From: an uncultured Oscillospiraceae bacterium
Lineage (GTDB): Bacteria > Bacillota > Clostridia > Oscillospirales > Acutalibacteraceae
Assembly: GCA_900541565.1 (NCBI GenBank)
Contig: UQKB01000026.1
Span: 1-20,350, forward strand
Length of the DNA stretch: 20,350 nt
Direction of reading: 5' to 3'
A program made the position numbers and the translations under genes. Numbering within the stretch: the stretch's first letter is position 1; each line of letters begins with the position of its first letter. Shown here in pieces: positions 16,369-20,350 of the stretch. The notes under the pieces are model-generated. The model did no database searches. It had not been told where the DNA came from and worked only from the letters and a program-made list of their open reading frames with translations.

Positions 16369-16436
16369 AATATGGATTGATTTTTATTCTTCTGGAACCG
16401 CTGTCATAAAATATGTTGGTTTAGGTATAAAAACTG

Positions 16437-16526
16437 TTATTCCTTTTTTTCTTCCTTCTTGATCTTAAACAGCTTGCGCAGGAAAAAACTCAGGAAAGCC
16501 GGGCTTTCCAGTACAACAACCTTCAT
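16437..16526 (-). CDS. spoVM: Stage V sporulation protein SpoVM
   Basis: 29 aa, too short for most ORF callers. The translation starts MKVVVLESPAFLSFFLRKLF and continues KIKKEEKKE. It aligns without gaps to the 26-aa SpoVM family: hydrophobic start, Pro9 (needed for function in Bacillus subtilis), FL at 11-12, then an amphipathic helix with a basic-acidic tail. SpoVM lies flat on the curved forespore membrane and recruits the coat protein SpoIVA. The start ATG (16524-16526) follows a GGGGGG tract by 6 bases, and the stop TAA is at 16437-16439. It lies 18 bases after the 47-aa membrane protein gene and before a strong terminator. This supports a spore-forming host. Confidence 0.85.
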   Translation of the reverse strand: MKVVVLESPAFLSFFLRKLFKIKKEEKKE

Positions 16527-16544
16527 ATAAATCCCCCCGTTGTT

Positions 16545-16688
16545 TCAGTATCTCATACACGCTATAGATAGTAGTATAAGTATTGCCGCTATAATAAAAA
16601 TAATGAAGCGGTCCGGAAAAAAGCTTGCTGTAATCAGACCCAGGCCAAATGCCAGCACTGTCTTTCCCTGCCTGCGGTAACAATTCAC
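16545..16688 (-). CDS. Small membrane protein of unknown function upstream of spoVM
   Basis: 47 aa starting with GTG (16686-16688) and ending with TGA (16545-16547). After a basic head (VNCYRRQGKTV) come two hydrophobic stretches, LAFGLGLITASFF and FIIFIIAAILILLSIACM, separated by PDR. This looks like a short membrane hairpin with a Gly-rich first helix. GGGAGGG lies about 10 bases ahead of the start. It is 18 bases upstream of spoVM and likely shares its transcript, so a spore-envelope role is possible, but the family was not recognised. Confidence 0.6.
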   Translation of the reverse strand: MNCYRRQGKTVLAFGLGLITASFFPDRFIIFIIAAILILLSIACMRY

Positions 16689-16704
16689 CCTATCATCACC
16701 CTCC

Positions 16705-16732
16705 CGGCATATGCCGCACTGTTATTCGGCAT
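16705..16732 (-). promoter_or_regulatory. Competing hairpins at the ribosome binding site of the 47-aa gene
   Basis: The 6-mer CGGCAT occurs at 16705-16710 and 16727-16732, with its complement ATGCCG at 16711-16716. In the minus-strand RNA the middle copy can pair with either the upstream copy (10-base loop) or the copy that runs into the GGGAGGG site. Alternative folding could affect translation; this is weak, sequence-only evidence. Confidence 0.3.
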
Positions 16733-16788
16733 GGTCGTTTTACCGCCTTAATACAGTATACTCCTTTTTAAAAAAAGTGTTCCGCTAT

Positions 16789-18258
16789 TTATTTACACAG
16801 CTTACCTTCTTTTAACAGATCAATTGCATCAATCGTGCCGTCACGGTTTAAATCTGCTGCATAATTATAGGGGAACGCAAGCGTTTCTTCCCCCAACAAA
16901 GCAGACATAAACAGGCGTATATCCCTGCTGTTGCAGTTCCCTTCGCCGGTGATGTCGCCATATATGACAATTTTATATTCTTCTTTTACACTGCCGCTTG
17001 GGTTTAAAAACACTACGGTCATCCCTGTGCCAAGTGTTCCCGTTGTTTTAGTGGAGCCGTCCTGCTTTTTGACCAGGAGCGTATAGCCGTCATAAGAAAT
17101 ATTTTTCTTCAGCACGGCAACTGTCGTGCCGCTGCTGATTCCCGTAATAAGTCTATTTTGCCTGTCTAACTGGTAAGCTTTAGAGGAAATCTGCCCGGAC
17201 GGCTTTTGACTGGAGGTATCCCCTGGACGGTCCGTCTGGCTGTTTTGGCTGCTCTGTCCTCCCTGGCTGCTGCTTTGCGGCTGCGTCGGCTTTGGCAATG
17301 GTATTTTGGGAATATCCTGTGCCGTCAGAAGATAAAACATGCTGTCTTGCTCTGAAAAAGCTCCTATTTTCCCAGAGGATATTGTCAAAAACGTAAATGC
17401 AGTGCCGAACGTGGCTGTTCGAACATGCTCCCCATCGCCGTTATAGCCATCTATTGTTTTTCCATTTGCAAAATAGAATGTATCCTCAAGGTATGCGCCG
17501 TTGATTCCGCTACCGGAAAAGGAAACCCCGAAGACCAGTTTCAACGTATTTTCTGTATATGCATAAACATTTCCGCTTGTATCTGTCAAATAACCATGTG
17601 AAAGCGGCAAAATACGTCCGCGAGGCAACGCGCCGCGGCAATAAGAAAAGGTTTGCGCGCCTGCGTCGGCAAAAAACAACCCGCTGGAGGTAAACGCCAA
17701 AAGCCCGTTTTCGTCAATAGAAAGCTGCAAAACAGGGAAATCGCAGGAAAGGGTATACAGCCGCTTTCCCTGCAGGGAATACACACAGACTTCTCTTTTC
17801 TGTGCGGCGTTTACAAAATACAGCCTTTGCCCATCTGTTGCAAAATCTTCCCTATTTTGAACAGAAACGCCGTTTATTGCGTTTATACCCATGTTTCCAT
17901 CATAAAACCGGTATGTAGTAACAAAAAGCTGAGAAAGCGATGCATTTACGCTTTCCCTGCTGACACAGTAGAGTACGCCGTCGTACACACAGTAGGATAA
18001 ACAGGGCGCCGTAAGGGAAAACGCAGCGCTGTATGCGCTTCCTTCTTCTGTAATATATTTTGCCTTTATATCGCTTTCCTTTACTTCTATCAGGTAAAAC
18101 CCGCTTTGGCCGTCCGTCAGCAGATTGCAATTCTCTGCGTTCATATCTGAAAACTGTATACGGCCATACGCATTGTAATCCACCATGGCAAGCTGTATAC
18201 AAAAGAACAGGCTGCACACTGCAAGCAACCAAGAGAAGCATTTATTTATTTTTCGCAC
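16789..18258 (-). CDS. Secreted beta-propeller-like protein with divergent dockerin
   Basis: About 489 aa. A signal peptide or anchor (1 to about 25, WLLAVCSLFFCIQLAMV) is followed by repeats of about 40 residues to near 325. These are rich in G-x-LY/YF strands (DGVLYCVSRES, DGQRLYFVNAA, ENGLLAFTSSGLFF, LEDTFYFANGKTI), as in WD40/YncE-like propellers. A Ser/Gln/Pro-rich linker (about 328-368) comes next, then a small pre-dockerin module (ITGISSGTTVAVLKKNIS, TGTLGTGMTVVFLN, EYKIVIYGD). A C-terminal dockerin (about 433-489) completes it. Its first calcium loop is degenerate (DITGEGNCNSRD), its second canonical (DLNRDGTIDAIDLL), and it ends early. The GTG at 18256-18258 is chosen because AAAGGA lies 9 bases upstream; a TTG at 18288 lacks a site. 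Function is unknown; it may bind a polysaccharide or protein. Confidence 0.75.
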   Translation of the reverse strand: MRKINKCFSWLLAVCSLFFCIQLAMVDYNAYGRIQFSDMNAENCNLLTDGQSGFYLIEVKESDIKAKYITEEGSAYSAAFSLTAPCLSYCVYDGVLYCVSRESVNASLSQLFVTTYRFYDGNMGINAINGVSVQNREDFATDGQRLYFVNAAQKREVCVYSLQGKRLYTLSCDFPVLQLSIDENGLLAFTSSGLFFADAGAQTFSYCRGALPRGRILPLSHGYLTDTSGNVYAYTENTLKLVFGVSFSGSGINGAYLEDTFYFANGKTIDGYNGDGEHVRTATFGTAFTFLTISSGKIGAFSEQDSMFYLLTAQDIPKIPLPKPTQPQSSSQGGQSSQNSQTDRPGDTSSQKPSGQISSKAYQLDRQNRLITGISSGTTVAVLKKNISYDGYTLLVKKQDGSTKTTGTLGTGMTVVFLNPSGSVKEEYKIVIYGDITGEGNCNSRDIRLFMSALLGEETLAFPYNYAADLNRDGTIDAIDLLKEGKLCK

Positions 18259-18350
18259 AGGGCACCGTCCTTTTCCACATATTTCCAAATTATAATAAAA
18301 TTATAGCGCATAAAGCCTGACCGCTGGCTTTTATGTGAAATTCTTTCATA

Positions 18351-18378
18351 TTGTAAAAAAGTAACAATGTGGTACAAT
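18351..18378 (+). promoter_or_regulatory. Promoter of the methyltransferase gene
   Basis: TTGTAA (18351-18356) and TACAAT (18373-18378) are 16 bases apart, with a TG extended -10 element at 18370-18371. It sits 22 bases ahead of the ATG. Confidence 0.6.
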
Positions 18379-18399
18379 AGATAAAAAGGAGGCTCCCGT

Positions 18400-19023
18400 A
18401 TGATCAAAAAATTAACGGCAAACGCCCGCAGGCCGCAGGGCCTATGGGGAAATTTAATGATAAAGAAAATGAACAGAGGCCATGCCGCAATGACAAAATG
18501 GGGATTGGAAAACCTTCCCCTGCATACCGGCGCAGTTGTGGCGGATATAGGCTGCGGCGGCGGCAACGCTGTTTTTTTGCTTTCAAAAATTGTCCGTCAG
18601 GGGAAAATTTACGGTGTAGATTACGCACAGCTTTGTATTGAACAGGCAATTCGCAAAAATCGCCGGGAAATCAAACGAGACAGAGTAAAAATTTTAAGGG
18701 CAAGCGTCAGCTCCCTTCCTTTTCAAAGCGATACACTTGATCTTGTCACCGCAATTGAAACCATTTATTTCTGGCCTGATCTTCCAAAGGATTTTCAAGA
18801 GATATACCGGGTTTTAAAAAAGGGCGGCCGTTTTGCCATTTTATGCGAAATGGTAAAAAACGAGGACGGCAGCGGCAGGCACACAGACATTGCTGATTTT
18901 TTAAAATTGCATTATCTGACCAAAAATGAAATTGCATTGCTTTTAAAAAACGCCGGATTTTCTGACATACGCTTAACTACACACACAGAAAACGGATGGC
19001 TGCTTGCCATTGGAAGCAAATAG
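18400..19023 (+). CDS. Class I SAM-dependent methyltransferase
   Basis: 207 aa. The Rossmann-type SAM-binding fold is clear: motif I VVADIGCGGGNAV (about 46-58), the acidic residue after strand 2 in IYGVDYA (Asp74), SLPFQSDTLDLVTAIETIYF around motif II (about 108-127), and RVLKKGGRFAIL (about 140-151). The N-terminus (RRPQGLWGNLM then NRGHAAMTKWGLENL) is of the type seen in small UbiE-like methyltransferases common in gut Firmicutes. The substrate is unknown. An AAGGAGG site 8 bases ahead supports the start. It is divergent from the propeller gene with 141 bases between, and has its own promoter and terminator. Confidence 0.9.
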   Translation: MIKKLTANARRPQGLWGNLMIKKMNRGHAAMTKWGLENLPLHTGAVVADIGCGGGNAVFLLSKIVRQGKIYGVDYAQLCIEQAIRKNRREIKRDRVKILRASVSSLPFQSDTLDLVTAIETIYFWPDLPKDFQEIYRVLKKGGRFAILCEMVKNEDGSGRHTDIADFLKLHYLTKNEIALLLKNAGFSDIRLTTHTENGWLLAIGSK

Positions 19024-19137
19024 ATATCCGCCGTGCTTATACAAGCATGATCACCGATAAACGGATGGTATAACATTCACCCTAGTCGACGGATCTCTGT
19101 TAAAGGGCTACAAAAGGTTAGCAGCACATTTTTCACC

Positions 19138-19168
19138 GGCAGCTGCTTGAAATGGCTGCCTTTTCTTT
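19138..19168 (+). terminator. Terminator of the methyltransferase gene
   Basis: GGCAGC (19138-19143) pairs with GCTGCC (19155-19160) around an 11-base loop and is followed by TTTTCTTT. It lies about 115 bases past the methyltransferase stop. Confidence 0.6.
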
Positions 19169-19172
19169 ATAC

Positions 19173-19211
19173 AAAACTACCGCCGGGAATCCTACTCCCG
19201 GCGGTAGTTTT
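19173..19211. terminator. Strong bidirectional terminator between methyltransferase and STAS genes
   Basis: A perfect 16-bp stem (19173-19188 with 19196-19211, AAAACTACCGCCGGGA) has a 7-base loop and T runs in both directions. It most likely ends the STAS transcript, which stops about 125 bases away on the minus strand. Confidence 0.8.
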
Positions 19212-19337
19212 ATATCAGGTTATTCTGTTTTAAGTTAAGTTATGTTTTGACTTTGCACATGTCCGGTGCGTTCCACAGCAAGAGGCAATCGAGTGATTCG
19301 CCGTATGTCAGATTAGGCGCTTTGCCGTTATGTATAA

Positions 19338-19643
19338 CTATACGTTTTCAATCGTAAGAATATCCGTAAAGCCTGTTGCTTCAAAGACTTCCATTACAAG
19401 TTCATTCGCATTGCGGATGATGATCTCGCCTTGCTTTGCTCCCAGCTTTTTCTTTATTGTCAAAAGAACACGGAGCCCCGCGCTTGAAATATAACGGAGT
19501 TTTGCAAAGTCAAAGATAACCGTATGAACGTCTTCAGGAACATCGCCAAGCCGATGTTCAAGCTCAGGAGCGGATGTTGTATCCAGTCTGCCATCTAATT
19601 CTATAAACGTCTTTGCATCTTCTGTCTTTAATGCAATATTCAT
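19338..19643 (-). CDS. STAS-domain anti-sigma factor antagonist-like protein
   Basis: 101 aa, a single STAS domain of the usual length. IELDGRLDTTSAPELE is the typical N-terminal part. YISSAGLRVLL (about 51-61) holds the conserved serine (Ser54 by alignment with SpoIIAA/RsbV) that a partner anti-sigma kinase would phosphorylate. Unphosphorylated, such proteins bind the anti-sigma factor and free a sigma factor. No anti-sigma kinase gene follows downstream; a terminator does, so the partner is elsewhere or the target differs. GGAGGA lies 8 bases ahead of the ATG. The transcript probably starts about 150 bases upstream. SpoIIAA itself is unlikely because spoIIAB and sigF are not adjacent. Confidence 0.85.
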   Translation of the reverse strand: MNIALKTEDAKTFIELDGRLDTTSAPELEHRLGDVPEDVHTVIFDFAKLRYISSAGLRVLLTIKKKLGAKQGEIIIRNANELVMEVFEATGFTDILTIENV

Positions 19644-19797
19644 TTATAAATTCCTCCATATTGATCATTTATTATGATTTCACCTTGCCTGAATGTTTAT
19701 TAAGGGATGCCCCTCTTTTATTATCAAAATATAGCAAGCATCATCATTTTCATCTTCGGCTATAAGCCGACACAAAAAACTGAAATTACTTATTCAT

Positions 19798-19825
19798 ATT
19801 ATAGCATAACACAAATAAATAGCAA
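19798..19825 (-). promoter_or_regulatory. Likely promoter of the STAS gene
   Basis: On the minus strand, TTGCTA (19825-19820) is 16 bases from a perfect TATAAT (19803-19798). Transcription would start near 19791, leaving a leader of about 148 nt. The leader contains a 6-bp stem (TCGGCT/AGCCGA at 19756-19770). Confidence 0.55.
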
Positions 19826-20350
19826 CAGGTATTTATTTGTACTGCTACAGGTAGTACTGGATTTTGTACATAAAAGGTTTGCAATTTTCTTTCGAATGTC
19901 TGCGTTATTACTTAATTCTATCAGGGTTTTGCAAACCTTATCTTTTTTGTATTTTATAATCTGCGCAATTTTTTATTGTATCTTATCCGATGCAAACGTG
20001 ACCTTATGCGGAAAAGGAGACACAGCGAAACGGACGACCAATTTTTATACAATAAAAAATCGGAACAAGTGAAGCTTGCCCCGGCGTGTCAACAGCTAGC
20101 GAAAGAGATGCCAACGTAAAATTTGGATATGGACGATAGCAAACCGAAGCGTTGCGAGCGCGTTTACAAGCGAGCAGCGAAGGTGCAGCGTGACTTTTTG
20201 CGGAAAGGGGCAACATATCAGAGCGCCTGCGGCGCGGGATACAGCGAGGATTTGTTGGCATAGCGGTCGGCGATTGGCAAGGCGGTTTATCCGCTGCAAC
20301 CAGAGCCGGGTCCCGCAAGAGGGCAGGCAAGAGCGGGCGGATGGCTTATT
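19826..20350. other. Right-edge non-coding region, GC-rich from about 20070
   Basis: No gene could be supported. Frames of 121 codons (plus, 19707-20072) and 108 codons (minus, 20004-20330) lack ribosome binding sites and recognisable domains. From about 20070 the base composition turns abruptly GC-rich, unlike the AT-rich sequence before it. A 21-base motif occurs twice in this area (19997-20017 and 20189-20209). Confidence 0.4.
19997..20209 (+). repeat. Imperfect 21-base direct repeat
   Basis: The motif CGTGAC....TGCGGAAA.GG is found at 19997-20017 and 20189-20209, matching at 18 of 21 positions, and similar bases (GTGCA/ATGCA) precede both. The two copies differ in their surroundings. It may belong to a dispersed intergenic repeat family; the window alone cannot prove that. 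Confidence 0.4.

Larger units (their letters stand above)
19024..19337. other. 314-bp intergenic region with two terminators
   Basis: Between the converging methyltransferase and STAS genes lie two terminators (19138-19168 and 19173-19211). The part at 19030-19137 holds no gene and no RNA family I recognise. The part at 19240-19333 shows a 32-codon minus-strand frame without a start codon, which was not called. Confidence 0.5.

Noticed and set aside
16465..16683. 72-codon minus-strand frame between the dockerin genes
   Set aside because: It lies out of frame over the 47-aa membrane gene and spoVM, both of which have better start signals and sensible products.
19030..19137. Possible structured RNA or riboswitch between the methyltransferase and its terminator
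   Set aside because: I compared it by eye with common riboswitch cores and found no match; it is a 3' untranslated region at most.
19240..19333. 32-codon minus-strand frame directly after the STAS gene, possibly a trace of an anti-sigma kinase
   Set aside because: It has no start codon, and the translated text does not resemble the ATPase family.
19707..20072. 121-codon hydrophobic plus-strand frame
   Set aside because: It overlaps the STAS promoter and leader, lacks a ribosome binding site, and its hydrophobic character follows from AT-rich sequence.
20004..20330. 108-codon minus-strand frame at the right edge
   Set aside because: The low-complexity basic and Pro/Ala-rich text is typical of frames in GC-rich non-coding repeats; no start signal.
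1..20350. CRISPR array, tRNA, rRNA, transposase or phage genes
   Set aside because: No regular spaced repeats, no tRNA-like cloverleaf, no rRNA sequence and no transposase, integrase or phage motif were seen on either strand.

Overview
The window reads like a chromosomal piece of an anaerobic, spore-forming, gut-type Clostridia (Oscillospiraceae/Ruminococcaceae-like). The evidence is Firmicutes-style AGGAGG ribosome binding sites, many GTG/TTG starts, a very short spoVM gene, a regulatory STAS protein, and a group of secreted starch-active proteins that carry type I dockerins. The genus cannot be fixed from the sequence alone.

Layout. (1) 1-26 is the 5' tip of a minus-strand gene with a strong promoter. 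(2) 384-3123, minus strand: a MarR-type regulator, a two-repeat DUF1538 membrane protein and a PII-like signalling protein, apparently one operon ending in a perfect hairpin terminator. (3) 3687-6723, minus strand: a LysR-controlled operon with an unknown 77-aa protein, an iron-type alcohol dehydrogenase, a sugar O-acetyltransferase-like enzyme and a lipoprotein aldo/keto reductase. It diverges from its lysR gene (6863-7741) across a region with two recognisable sigma-A promoters and a perfect palindrome placed as a LysR operator. (4) 8188-8941: an AT-rich patch with a VOC-family gene and a badly decayed GNAT acetyltransferase pseudogene. (5) 9093-18258, minus strand: four secreted dockerin proteins. 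These are a GH13 amylase, two multi-modular starch-binding proteins with the module order of Ruminococcus bromii Sas6 (CBM26, Ig-like, CBM74-like, Ig-like, dockerin), and a repeat-rich, probably beta-propeller protein with a divergent dockerin. Between them lie spoVM (29 aa) and a 47-aa membrane protein. (6) 18400-20350: a SAM methyltransferase, a STAS anti-anti-sigma-like protein, and a GC-rich, gene-free right edge with repeat-like sequence.

The most interesting system is the dockerin cluster, which looks like part of an amylosome (a cellulosome-like complex for starch). The three starch-related dockerins are very alike and probably dock to the same cohesin, while the fourth is clearly different. 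No cohesin, scaffoldin or sortase anchor is present, so the platform must be encoded elsewhere. Most dockerin genes appear to be separate transcription units, with hairpins between them and a near-consensus promoter ahead of the Sas6-like gene.
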